From positions 31,839 to 95,838 of the forward strand of contig JANBPK010000823.1 in NCBI GenBank assembly GCA_027579435.1: a stretch of DNA of 64,000 bases, read 5' to 3'. How positions within the stretch are numbered: the first letter of the stretch is position 1; each line of letters opens with the position of its first letter. The notes beneath the pieces were generated by a model. The model made no database searches. It had not been told where the DNA came from and saw nothing but the letters and a program-made list of their open reading frames with translations. Source of the stretch: Candolleomyces eurysporus. Its lineage: Eukaryota; Basidiomycota; Agaricomycetes; Agaricales; Psathyrellaceae. Shown piece after piece: positions 1-11,300 of this stretch. A program made the translations under genes and the position numbers.

Positions 1-2058
1 ATTGGACGGTATGAAAGATAGTCGGGAGATCGAATGCCGGGTGAGTAAAGCAGGTGCGCGGTGGAGGAGAATCCTAGCGGACGTATAAGTGATATCAGCT
101 TCGAACACTTCAAGTTGCAAAGAAAGCCAAATATTCCAGAGAGCATGACCAGTGGACCCCCTTCCCGCTCTTACCTCTTGGATCCGGGCTTCAAAAACCC
201 CCACACAGACACATCTTTTTGCTGAAATCCCCTGCAACATCAACAAGATGCGCTATAGAACTTCCAGCAAAGAGAGTAATCCGGAAAGGAGGACCCAGGG
301 GGAAAAGATCCCCTGACGACACAAGCTGGTACTGCAGTAGCGAGGTCATCGTGTCCTCGGGTTGCAAGCAGAGCCCGGAAGAGCTGGGGCGGCAAAAATT
401 AGATAACCAAAAATGAGGTCGGTGACCTCATAATAGTGGTTAAACTATTAAGAACAGATACTACACTTGATCTAAGCCAAAAGGCCAGAGTGGTAAGGAT
501 TCTGGATGCTGGGCACCAGCTTATATATTGGCGGGATGCGCACGGACCATATGATCTGTTTGGTCTGGAACAAATAACGCGTTCACACGTCCGTCGCGCC
601 CCATTGACACTGACCATCATCCGCACTTGATGGTGACAGCCCAACTATTTAATCTTTGGAGATTGTCAGCCTCGTCGTCAATGACGCGTGCTACACCAAG
701 GCCCATGCAACTCGGCTTAATCACCCGGCTTTGTTACCAGCGGACTCGGGAGCAGTTCTTCCGCAGAGTCACGGTTCTTAGCTCGAAGAGCGTAGCAGTA
801 CTGCGAGAGGTTCTGCACGAAGACATGGCGCTAGGTTGTTGTGTTCGCTTGTTGGCTATCATCAACATGGGAGATCTGAATGAAAAGGCAGATGATGGTC
901 ATTCTTGCCTCAGCAGGTGACTTCGATCTCCCACCGACCACTTGATCCAGACTTTTCCTCTGCTTCCGTCAGACTTGACCCTGTCTCTACTTCAACAGTC
1001 TTTCTCTCTTCTGCTTGGCGGTGTTCTTTTTTCGGCTCGATGGCAAACCCAAAAATCATATCTGGTTACCTTAGTCTTATGTTTGGGATTCCAGCCTCAC
1101 CGTCAAGTTGCACAGTTCAACCACGTCTCAAAGCTAACCCACATAACGATCAAGACCCGACCTTTGGTCTAGGATGATTCTCTTGCTCTCCATGCCGCCG
1201 GAAGTCCCTATTTCTGTAATCGAAGCAAATTTCATATCTTTGCCACCTTACAATCGCTAACTCTGGCAATTGTCTTGAGGCGTTCTCATTATTGGCATGC
1301 CTTCCAGATTTGAAGCCACAGTGAACATCAGACACATTGAAACTCTGTTATTTCGTTTTTGTGTGCCCTCTCCTGAACTGTAACTGGGATCCCTGATGAA
1401 TCATACTTGGCCGTCTGTAAAGCTCAACCGTTTCCCCAAACTTGGTCAACTTTATCTCTGCCTTGATCGAGGTAAGTGGACAAGCAGGTGACCCAATGAT
1501 ACAACTGTGTCTGTTTTAGTGATTGATAGTTCAATTTTCGTGATAATAAACTACAAAGTTGATGTGGTCTGACTCTCTAAGTACAAGAAAAGACTATGCT
1601 ATTGCTAAAGGTTCACATGGCTTGAGAAGGAAAAGAGAGCTAGTACTATCTGCTCTAGGGACATGAGAGCTGAAGCTACTCAAGGCTGTCAGTTTGAAGC
1701 TGCCCCAGTTGTATTATACCCTGACTGGAGAGGCTACTTTAGTTGATGCTGTGCTAAAAGTCAGGCGGCTTGACTCAAGCAACCTCAGAAAGTCTTATAC
1801 CTTTTACACGCACTGCCAGGGCACTCAGGCGGCACAACCAGGGTGTCTAGAAATCAGGTGGCTCCACATTAATTGAGTACAAGTGCTAGAGCGGCTCAGG
1901 GCATCTTTGAAAAAAACAAAGTCCATGGCTAGTGGCACGGCTGGGTGGCTGTGATAAACTCTGATGCAGTGCGAGGAACTGAAGTGGCTTGAGTCCTGAG
2001 TCAAAGGAATGACCAGACCAACTGTTGACATCAGGAGAAAGGGTGCAGGTGACTTAGG
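1..2058. other. No recognised gene; left-edge intergenic DNA
   Basis: No ORF longer than about 100 codons is seen and none resembles a known family. A 64-codon ORF on the plus strand at 436-630 (begins MVKLLRTDTTLDLSQKARVV) has sensible composition and could be an exon or a retroelement scrap, but nothing supports it further. From about 1.5 kb onward CpG becomes scarce, as in the transposon remnants that follow. Confidence 0.5.
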
Positions 2059-2066
2059 ATGAGGCA

Positions 2067-2128
2067 ATTCGCGAACTTTACAAATAGATTCGCAAATTTT
2101 AGAGGGCGTCTACACAGACGGTGTATCA
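2067..2128 (+). repeat. 62-bp repeat with internal hairpin, copy 1
   Basis: A 62-bp block that recurs in the same orientation at 6979-7040 with about five mismatches. It contains an internal near-duplication (ATTCGCGAA...TTTA then ATTCGCAAATTTTA) and a short inverted repeat TACAC-AGACG-GTGTA, and ends GGTGTATCA. Both copies stop at the same base, and sequence diverges immediately after. Immediately downstream begins a gypsy pol fragment. Confidence 0.75.
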
Positions 2129-3166
2129 TTGAGAAAAGAAAAAAGATTGTTTATTGCTCCGGTGTTTCTTTGGTGTTGTCTTCAGTGGACAATCAGTGGT
2201 CCTTGCATTCCTGTACTGCTGTAGTAGTGCCTAGTCTGATAGATAACTGTGATGTAATATCAGGCTTGCCATGGCTCACCTCGAATCATATTGTTATGGA
2301 CTTTGAGAAGCGAACTGCGTGTGTAAAGAATACAGGGTTGGATCTCTTGAACCTGACGACAGCTCAGTTTGGCAGGACCACCCATCTGAAGCCTGTCACT
2401 CGTTTGACACTTTGCAAATTAAAGTGTAATTTCTGTGACATGCTATGTGAACTAGAAGCAACCTTATGGAAATGCAACCTGGCATTGGCCCCTCGTCAGA
2501 TGGATGGGGGGAGGGTATTTCCTGACCTTCAGAAAGGTATTGTTGCTGCTATGGCAGCCAGAATTGCGGACCTCAACAAACAGGTGGAGATGGACAAGCT
2601 TACCACAGAGATAAAGGCTGAGTATGCCAATGTCTTTGGACCTGTTCCTCACATTGATGCACTGCCAGAGCATGACTTCTGTCACATTCGGTTGAAGGAC
2701 ACAGATGTGAAGTTGGATTCTCATTCTTATCCCTTGCCTCGTAAGTACAGGCAGGCATAGACTAAGCTGATTAATGAGCATGTCGCTGCTCACTGTATAG
2801 TTTCCTCTGCCTCTCAGCATTCGTCTCCTGCGTTCTTGGTGCCAAAATCTGATCCAAATGCTGATCCCTGTCTGGTAGTGGACTACTGGAAACTCAATGA
2901 CAATGTTGTACCTGATTCATACCCACTGCCAAATATTCCGGATATATTTTCGGATTGTAGTAGAGCACGTTTTTGGTGCAAGTTTGATATGATGAACTCG
3001 TTTTTCCAGACTTGCGTTCATCCAGACAATTGCCATTTGTTTGTGATGAATATGCCAGTTGGAGCATTTGAATGGGTGGTGATGCCCATGGGCTTCAAGA
3101 GTGCACTGAGCATTCATCAGCGACAGATGACGACAGAGATTCATCAACTCAACTCCTCTTGTTGTT
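2129..3166 (+). pseudogene. Ty3/gypsy pol fragment: protease end and reverse transcriptase
   Basis: Fragment of a Ty3/gypsy polyprotein. The first part (to the stop at 2758-2760) has the end of a retroviral-type aspartic protease (SGLPWLTSNHIVMDFEKRT) and a linker containing NVFGPVPHIDALPEHDF typical of the protease-RT junction. After the in-frame stop the reading frame continues as the N-terminal half of reverse transcriptase: LVVDYWKLND, FDMMNSFFQTCVHPD and EWVVMPMGFKSAL match the RT fingers and palm. It breaks off before the catalytic YxDD box, RNase H and integrase. It is non-functional: 5'-truncated at the 62-bp repeat, interrupted by a stop and 3'-truncated at about 3166. CpG is scarce, as expected for an old methylated copy. 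Confidence 0.9.
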
Positions 3167-3169
3167 AAG

Positions 3170-4960
3170 CTTAGTGTAGGCAGTATACCTGCCTTCCAGT
3201 TGATGGTAGCCTCCTTGACATGGGGAAAAGGATGATCAAGATAAGGTGTTTCAGATGTACCGGTGATGCGCAGGTCACGTTCTAAGGCTCAAACCACAAC
3301 AAGACAAAGAACCAAACTCTAACACCAACACACACACAAAACAAACACACCAAGTATCTTCTGAAGATAAGAGGCGGGCAAGGGTATAGTGAAAAGCTCT
3401 AAGTCAAATTGGACTAAGGCTTCAGAACGTAAACTTTGCAATCGCAAGTTCAAGGGGGGAGCTAAGGCTCAACCAGATTTGGTGTTATTGCTTTGGAAGC
3501 TAAAATTTGTAGACAACAGACTTTGATGGTACATGGATTCGACTTCAGAAGTGAGAACACGGTCTCAACACAATTTAACTTTGACAACGCAATGAGGACA
3601 CGGCCTCCAAACGACTTCTGAACTTAAACACGCAAAAGATAACAGAAAGGCTCTCGTAGATTTGGTGGGTAACACAGACCCAGACACAAAATACAATGCT
3701 AGCTACCCGCTATGTAGATTTAGTTACTTAAAGTCCAAGATTAAATACTGTAGATAAGTTTGGCAGACACATCCAAGACAAACAGAGATATAAGCACATG
3801 AAATCGACCAGTCCGAAAAGAAATAATCATATGAGGGTATCCAGGCTCCAGAATGAGGTCTCAACTCTCCCAGACTTGCGCCTAGACACGTTCAGAACCT
3901 TTGCCAAAACAGCACTCCAGTATCTCCACATGCTTCGATAGTTTGGAATAGGTTCGGAGGTAAGTACCTTTGTTCCCGACCCTACTTCCGTCTATCCGGT
4001 TGGCTGGGCACCTCTCCCAAGCTTTCATCACGTCATTGCCCTGACTCTAGGCATTCCGCATTCTTCCGCACTCCATGCTTTCCTCGCTATCAACATCAGC
4101 TCACAAGACCAAAATCTATCTTGGGTTCTGAAGACAACCAAGGGTCCAGTTTCTACCCCGGATCAGTTCACACCTTGAGTTGGCTCTTCAGAAGCCTTCA
4201 TCCGAGCTGCTCATTCTTCCGAATCCAGCAACTGTCAGGTTTATTTGACTTAACAGATTTGCCATCACGTCCTCGAAGCCACAGAGTAATGTTACACTTT
4301 CCGCTTAGTGAATGTCAGGGCAAATATTCCTTTAGTGTGCAGACTCCCTTCCTACACCGTACCTCGCCAGGTCGGGCACGCAGTTATGGTTCCGAATTAT
4401 TTCTCTACCCTTTGGATACGTTTGCAGGGCCTTCCTAATTTAAAGCACCACTGCTGAACCGTCGTACTTGGGTCGCTGAGCCAGATCCTTGAGAGCTGCT
4501 AAGTCCGAAGCCAGGAACCGCTCCGACTCTTGGTTTTGCAATGTTCAGAAGACATGCTAAGTTCTATAAGTTGTTATTGTTACTTAGTACTTTAATTCAG
4601 AAGGTCTTCCAAAGAAAAGTTCTATTAATTGGCGATTTTTCTAAGGGTATGCAGACAAGCGCTGTATCAACGGATAACTTTGCAAACAGAGGACATGGCC
4701 TCGAGCAACCTTAACGCAAGAGCAATTCAATAAAACACAAGCAACATGACTCTGATTGACTTCACAAACTTAAACACTCTTTTCTCAATAACAGATGGCT
4801 CTTGTAGATTCCTGGGAACATGGTCCCAACGCAAAATACAAACGCTAGCTACCCGCTGATGCTAATACAGATAAAACAGAGACATATATATGTGTATTTA
4901 TTGTTTGGCAAACAGACAGAAGAACAAACAGATGACAGAGACAGAGAGAGATAAGAAACA
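3170..4960. repeat. Non-coding repeat-rich stretch with a direct duplication
   Basis: No gene is seen on the plus strand. Segments around 3600-3900 and 4770-5010 are diverged direct copies of each other; shared landmarks are AATACAA-GCTAGCTACCCGCT and CAT-ATGAGGGTATC. The copies contain what looks like the 3' end and 3' flank of the minus-strand ORF at 4964-5485. The 4140-4670 repeat lies between them. Confidence 0.6.
4140..4672 (+). repeat. Dispersed repeat (family M), CpG-rich copy
   Basis: About 530 bp whose reverse complement recurs at 63490-64000, with a strongly decayed copy at about 6660-6960 (same orientation) and a shorter decayed one at about 7960-8125 (opposite orientation). It retains many CpGs, while the decayed copies carry TG or CA at matching places. 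A 105-codon ORF (4121-4438) lies in it but is not preserved in the decayed copies, so I do not call it a gene. The right end reads TTTTTCTAAGGGTATGCAG, matching the intron-exon junction of the KDZ gene at 63498. Confidence 0.8.
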
Positions 4961-4963
4961 CAA

Positions 4964-5485
4964 TCACATGAGGGTATCGAAGGCTGAGAGTTGAGTCCCA
5001 AACCTTAGAACACAGCCCAGGCCCTTTGCAAACCTGTTCTGGATGTGGCTGTTGTCGAGTCCAAATGGATATTCACCAAGGATTGCTCCTGGAGAGCACA
5101 CCCTTCCATTTGTGAGCCTAATCCAATGAATTGATCCGAGTTTTGGGTGCTTGGCCCCACCAAGCCACACTGCTTCACTACTCTGCTGACTCTTTTCTTT
5201 CTCTTGGCTGTGGACAGGCTGACTGAGCTTCAGGTAGATGACCACATAAGCTTTAGTTGTGCTTTCCGGTTCTCCGAGCAGGTTGACAAACTTTGGATTA
5301 GCTGTCCAACATTGATCACTGCTTCTGTTCCTTCCAATTCTGGTCATGTCAAGGCTTATTGACTTAGCAGTGAAGAGATCAAGAACGGTGAGACTACTAA
5401 CACACAACCTAATGCCTAACACCAACTCCAAGTTGAGCCATGTGAGGTAAGTAGTATGTATAGACCTTTCATAGTTGTGCCGCAC
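4964..5485 (-). CDS. Unidentified ORF, probably retroelement-derived
   Basis: A 173-codon open frame on the minus strand with no recognised domain. The central part (begins DQCWTANPKFVNLLGEPEST) and the C-terminus (VLRFGTQLSAFDTLM) have good amino-acid composition, and the C-terminus plus downstream flank recurs as a fragment at about 3.6-3.9 kb, so it belongs to a repeated element. The first 40 codons overlap an LTR-like repeat (from about 5380) and are probably not native, so the ORF is likely a 5'-truncated remnant. A gag-like or host-gene origin is equally possible. Confidence 0.35.
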   Translation of the reverse strand: MRHNYERSIHTTYLTWLNLELVLGIRLCVSSLTVLDLFTAKSISLDMTRIGRNRSSDQCWTANPKFVNLLGEPESTTKAYVVIYLKLSQPVHSQEKEKSQQSSEAVWLGGAKHPKLGSIHWIRLTNGRVCSPGAILGEYPFGLDNSHIQNRFAKGLGCVLRFGTQLSAFDTLM

Positions 5486-6170
5486 TGAAATCAGGGGTGT
5501 GAGTATGGGGGGTAGTGCAGAGTATCAAGAATTTACAAGTTCTCTCTCTTGTGCACACTAATTCCAAGTAATCAAGGAGTACTCGATAATCACACAGTTA
5601 ACCCATAGGGTTATATCTTTATAGCTTTGATCTTTCCTTTACTTAGTATCATGCCACGCAAGATACAAGTCACAAAACCAGTCGATTGCAAACACAAAGT
5701 AAACACAAATAAAACAGCAGTAATTCTCTAGGGAAAAACTATGCTAAGAGAGTCCAATATATATACTATCTGGAGCCGTGCAATCACCGGAACATGGTAA
5801 ATAGGTGTGCACGAGATGTATAAATAAATAGAGTCCAGGCCCCAGCTAGAGAGAGAGATAAAGAGATAAAAAGGAGGGTATTGGATATGCCAAGGTGCTG
5901 CTGTGCCACTCCTACGCTCACGCTGTGACTATTAATAGATTCCTGTTGCCTTTTCTGGTATGCCAAGCAGGATGCCGAAGTTGATCGAGGGTGGCCGCCC
6001 TATGGTTATTCCAACTGCCGCCTTGGTGTGCCTTTGCTCAAGCCATGTGAGGAGGAGTTGGACCTCCATCAATTGAATAGATTTACCTTGGCAAATCCCT
6101 TGTGACCACCCTCTGGGTTATCTCTTTCCGTGAACAACCTTCCTTTCAGAGTACTTTGAGCTCCTTTCTC
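5380..6170 (-). repeat. LTR-like repeat fragment (family L), inverted copy
   Basis: Reverse complement of sequence found at about 50.5-51.25 kb, with further copies at 51.64-52.03 and 53.05-53.42 kb. Shared blocks include the run around 'ctcaagccatgtgaggaggagttggacctcc' and the TATA-like stretch near 5760. The minus-strand order (upstream block, TATATATA-like box, transcribed leader, conserved end) resembles an LTR promoter. No coding content is seen. Confidence 0.6.
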
Positions 6171-6439
6171 ATGCCACGCCATCCATCATGCCGCTTGATG
6201 TGCCAAAACCCTGCTGTGCATCTCTTTCTATGCTTAGGGACTCGCCCCACTGCTCTAGCACTGAATATACTCAATTAATGTGAGGCTGCGCAAGAGGGTA
6301 GGTACCTTTAGTGCCTAGAAAACCCCCTCTATAGCTTTCATAGTGAAATTGAGCTGTTCAGCTGCAGGGTAGGCCATTTAATCTGAAGTGGTGCCAACTG
6401 GCTAGCTTACTAAACCCTAATCTCGGGTATACCGGCGTG

Positions 6440-6656
6440 CATGCCTCTAAGTTGGCAGTCCTTGAGTAGACTCCAACTCTTGTGAACCCAAGAGTAGTGT
6501 ACTCTTAAATTATCCTTTGCACCGTGCAAGTTATCTCAATACTGGAAGGGTTTCGTAGTGTAGAGATTAAATAGACACGACCGTTAATTGAATTGTGAAC
6601 AATATATTCAATAAAGTGGGTATTTATTCGCAAAAAGCAAACATGGTTGTATCAGC
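6440..6656 (+). repeat. About 215-bp repeat ending TGGTTGTATCA, copy 1
   Basis: Aligns end to end with about 49700-49917 (same orientation). Both have a start with GTTGGCAGT/GTTGACAGT, a shared ACTC-CAACTCTTGTG block and an identical end, after which the sequences differ. It may be an LTR 3' end followed by a primer-binding site (TATCAGCGGA follows here). The identity of the element is unknown. Confidence 0.5.
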
Positions 6657-6659
6657 GGA

Positions 6660-6960
6660 TTGCTCATCAATTCTTGAAGCCACCGGCTGCTTTGTGAAGC
6701 CTTCTGCTTAGCGGTTGTCAGGGTGAATTCCCTTATAATGTGCACAACTCCCTCCAGCATTGTACCTTGCCAGGTCAGGAATGCTGGTTAGACTTTGAAT
6801 GGTATGACTGCGTTTTGGATATGTTTGCAAGACCTTTGAAAACTTAAAGTGTCATTGCAGAACCGTCTTACTCAATGTTCTTTTGTTCTCTAGGGTGTCT
6901 GCTTAGTTGACAGTCAGGGATAACTCCAACTCTTATATTTCCCTCCCTTCAAGAAGATCT
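6660..6960 (+). repeat. Decayed copy of repeat family M
   Basis: Diverged copy of 4265-4560. Across the stretch matching 4350-4385, four CpGs of the CpG-rich copy are TG or CA here, which looks like deamination of methylated cytosines. No gene. Confidence 0.65.
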
Positions 6961-6978
6961 CTTTAATTATCTACGTCG

Positions 6979-7040
6979 ATTCGCAACCTTTACAAATAGA
7001 TTCACGAATTTTAGAGGGTGTCTACACAGACGGTGTATCA
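6979..7040 (+). repeat. 62-bp repeat with internal hairpin, copy 2
   Basis: Second copy of the 2067-2128 repeat. As there, retroelement sequence starts at the next base, here a gag-like fragment in the opposite orientation. Confidence 0.75.
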
Positions 7041-7431
7041 GCACCAGCTGATGTGATTGCAACAACAATGATGTGGTCAAAGAGAGAGAGGCGAGTTTAG
7101 CCTCAATTTGGTCCATCACCATTTTTTTGGATCCCAGCTGTGATGGACTCAATAAGTGTGCATGTGGTCTCATTGACCTTGGCTGTATCCTTTGGGTCTC
7201 TGGGCATATTTTCGTTTTGTAGTCAGAGTTGGTGGGCATGATAGGTGTCCTTAGAGATGAACTTCCTGTTGATTCGATAGGGAATGGTTGACAGGTTGCT
7301 TGTATGAAGAAGGAAGAAACAAGAAAAAGAGAGCATGAGACGGTAGTGCTGTGAGCACTTTGTGAGGAGATGTGATGACTTCTTGTGCAGTGCTCACCTA
7401 TATATACTATTTTTGTGCCTGTGGCTTGCAT
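7041..7431 (-). pseudogene. Retroelement leader and gag N-terminus fragment
   Basis: Minus-strand open frame from 7431 that continues across the 62-bp repeat to 6967. The part from about 7240 down (MPTNSDYKTKICPETQRIQP...MVMDQIEAKLASLSLTTSLL) looks like the start of a gag protein, and the region upstream looks like a retroelement leader. It is cut off at 7041 by the 62-bp repeat. It may belong to the same gypsy family as 2129-3166, but this cannot be shown without a full-length copy. Confidence 0.4.
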
Positions 7432-7959
7432 AATCTAAGTTTCCAGTAAGTATGAATGGGAGTGGAAAGAGTCCAAGCACAATGGGAAAATGAGAGAGGC
7501 AAACAATGTAAGGTATCAATGTGAAGTGGTGATTGATAGCGGTGTCAATGTCCCATTGACCCTGAGCAACATCCTTGCTCAATTCTCCTCTAGTCTCTAA
7601 GTCTTAAAGTTTTGAGTCAGTACACAATTTGCTAGGTTGTTTGCTGACAGTGTAGTGTCAAGAGGACTTCACAATTTGCATGGTCTCAGTACAGTATATA
7701 TAAACTGCTCTCACTTATGTTTCTATCATGAAATTGTTGCTCACTTTGTTGCTCTATTACTTGAAATCTATTGCTCTATTGCTGGAACTTAACTTGATCT
7801 TGCACAGCATGATTTTTTTAAGTTGTACTGTGGTGTACACTTGAGACTCAGTGATGCACCTACTATGTGAACACCCTACAAATTTTGCAAAGCAGCTCTG
7901 AAAAGCTTGCAAATGGATTTAGTTATAATAGGACATTGAGAAGCTAGGAAACTAGAGAG

Positions 7960-8260
7960 TTGGAGTGTTCCCTGGCTGCCAACTAAGCAGACTCCTTAGA
8001 AGAGAAAAGAAAGTCTAGTTAGATGGTTTAGCAATGGCACTTTAAGTTTGTAAAGGCCTTGTGAGCATATTTGAAACCACTACAAATAGAATCAACACTA
8101 TCTGATATGCCAGATCTGGCAAGGTACAATATGCCCCACCTTCACTGCAGCCAGACTGTCATGTTTTGTAGCCTCAGCTTGGGCACCTACAAACATGTTT
8201 CTCCTTGGCTTTATGCCAAAGCAAAGAAGGGCACTTTGAACAAGTGCTGTCATATTTCTT
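7960..8260. repeat. Junction of two decayed repeats (families M and H)
   Basis: 7960-8125 is an inverted, decayed piece of family M (4.1-4.7 kb). From about 8126 to 8260 it is a decayed plus-strand copy of family H (see 15430-15870), joined directly. Against the 15.7-kb copy, several CpGs are changed to TG or CA (GACCGTC to GACTGTC, CTCGGG to CTTGGG, AAACGTG to AAACATG). The plus-strand ORF 8071-8430 runs through this junction and is fortuitous. Confidence 0.6.
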
Positions 8261-8372
8261 TGCAGGAAAAAGGACATAACATAGTAGGATACAAGGGATA
8301 CAAAAAAGTCTTAAAAGCAGGGGATAAAATGACAGTTACCCAAAGGAGCAATTCTAAGGCAAGTGAGATTGT

Positions 8373-11300
8373 TCAAGAAAAAATTAAACTGAAACCTAAG
8401 CATGATAAGTTGAAGAACAAAACAAAATAATGATTGGCAAAGCTTACAGTAGTAATGGGCCAATACTGGGGGGTTCGATGATGACTTGGGGAAGTTTCCT
8501 TGCATCTTGGAAAATTTTTAATAGAGTTGAAAAAAATAGAAACTCTGGAACTTACTTAAGCCAGTCAGAACCATGATAAACTGCTTTGGTAAGCTCAACT
8601 TTGGTATACTGAGAATTTGCAATAATAAGGCAATTGCGGTTTGGAAGAAGGCCAACTACACAATGGGGTGGAACCCAGAGCAAAAGGTCTCCTGAGGAGT
8701 TCTGAATCCAACCAATATCATTGAGTGTCAGTGTCCCAGCTGGATAGTTGTGTAGAAACAGAGGTTGTGGAAAGATTGACTGCAAGGGGAGATTGTTGCT
8801 ATGCCTTGTCATTGACTCCAAAGCTGGCTGTCCTGTGTGAGCATCCCACAGCCTGATGGTCTGATCATGTGAGCCTGAGACAATGTACTTGCCATCAGGA
8901 GAGAATGCAGCAGATGTGACTGAGTCACTATGCCCTGTCATTGGCTCCAAAGCTGGCTGTCCTGTCTGAGCACTCCATAGCTCAACAGCCCCACTGTTCA
9001 AGCCTAGGACAATGTATTTGCCATTGGGAGAGAATGCTGCAGCTTTCACCTCTTGTTGCCTTTGTATCACTGATACCACCTGTTTCTGAGTCAGGTTATG
9101 GTGAATAATGGGAACTGATGCAAATTTCAGGAGTTTCTCTACTGGCTCTTCTGTTGCAGCATAGAATGGTAGTGCTGATAGATACAAATGTGGTATGCTG
9201 TGCCCAATGGGTGTGGCAAAGTTGTGCACAAAATCTCCAATCTTGTTCAGCAATCCCCCAAGCTCAGTTGTTATTAGTTCCTGTATAATTTGTAAACTTC
9301 CATGTCACACCTTTACTAACCGTAGACTCACCTTGGATATTTGCCACAGAGTATTGTAGGCATACCTAACATTCTTTAACACACTCAGAGCTTCCAGCCA
9401 ATACAAGATCTTCTCAGTCTCCACAAACTCCTGCATCTTTTCCTGCAGGGGCTTGGTGACTCCAGCATACAGAACATGGTCTCCCCAAGCTGTACATGCA
9501 TAAGCTAGTGCAGACTCAATATGCAGAGCCATAGGTTGGTCATCATTGCTTCTATATGAGGTTTTGGCTCCTGAAACCCCAAAGTGTAGCCCAGAGTCCA
9601 TGAGTGTGAAGCATGCCTTGGCTGTCAGACAGTGTGCAGTACATCTGTCAATAGCCCATCGCTTGCCATGAACCTTTTCTGAGGTCAGGTAGTCAACAAA
9701 GGATGCATGAAAGATTGAGATTGCAGTATCATCATAACCTTCATCAGGCATTTGGACCACAGAATGAAGAGACTTGAAAGCTTCTCGAATTGCTGAGGCC
9801 TCCTTGCCATGCAATTTGGCATAGGTGCTCACTGAGATAGGCTTCTGGGCTGTGACAAGCAGAGACAGGCAGGAGCATATCATATCTGCCTCCTTTGGTT
9901 CCAGATCTTTAAAAGCTTCAGCTAAGATACTGCTGTACAGAGCATTAATGCCAGAAAACTGGACATTTGCAGATGGTTTGGCAAGTTCCTGGAACCTCTC
10001 CAAGCTATTCCCTGAGTAAGTTGAAATGTATCCAGCCATGGTAGCTGCAATGATAAATAGTGTTCCTGAGGCATTGACAATAGTCTGAATCTCTGGAGGT
10101 GGCCAGTTTGCCTGATAGTGGTTATACACCCTTGGGATGTGTTTGAACCGGTTGTTCAGGTAGAGCAGTATATCAGCTCTGACAATGTCAGCTTCAATTT
10201 CATGGAGCCGGAGCCACCCATGGTGGATGGATGATTCAAAGGACTCCCGAAGAGAGATCTCGGGGCGACTAGTAAGAAAGAACCTGAGCGGGATGTTTGG
10301 CTTCTGTGATGCAATAGCCGCAATGAAGAGCCTGACGGCATCTTGATCCTCGCACTCGTCGAGGGCATCCACACCAAGCACAAGTAGCTCATCGCTGGCA
10401 AACGTCCTCTCAGCAGGCTGGAGGATGAGTTTCAAGTACTGGTCTTGCAGCTCCATCTCCGTTGGATTTCTACANGCTCCTATCAGACTCGAGAATCTTT
10501 TCTAGTGCGTCGCCAAACTTAGGTCGTTCCTCTGCTAGAATCCTTGCGAGGGTCGGGATAATGAGATAGACGTCCCTCTTGTCCGATTCTTTGAGCGTAC
10601 AGAAGAAGCTCGCACCCAGAAGTCCCCGGCTGTTGAGCTGAGAACAAAAGGTCTTCGACACGGTTGTCTTCCCTGTGCCGGCGAGGCCGCTAAGCCAGAA
10701 CAGGCGAGGAGAATTCGGATCCGTTGCCCACGCGAGCAACATGGCCAGTAGCGATACCCGAGAGCCGGGGATGCATCCGGGACCTCGTTTTGTGTTGCTA
10801 TACTCTGCGCCTCTCACTCCCCCTAGTCCCTGGAACAAATCTAATTCGTGGCTGAGTCTCATGACAAATGAGGAACGAGCCAGATGGGCGTACCGGATCT
10901 CTTCAGCGATTTGACGGTCTGTTCGATATTGCACATGGTCCCGGTGTGGTTGTCGATCACTATCGAGGTCCATGAGAAGCGGAACCTGATGGTATAAAAT
11001 CAGACGCACCGTCAATTCGTTGCTTCAACCAGTTCACCCCTTCCACAATCTGGAGGGTTTGAGTCCTATTCTCGATGATCGCGTCGAACTATACAGTTGT
11101 GAGTCACAGTCGCAAGTAAGATCCAAAGGAGACCCACCATTGCTATCTCGATTGCGAACCTGATCTCCTGCGTAAGCTTCAAAACCAATTGCTTGTCCTG
11201 CGAGGCAAGTATCCCGCGTCCAACCCATGATCTGGTCGGATCCACCTTGTCTTGCAGTATCTTCTGTTTCTCCTCCAGAGTCCTGCACAATCCAGCACGG

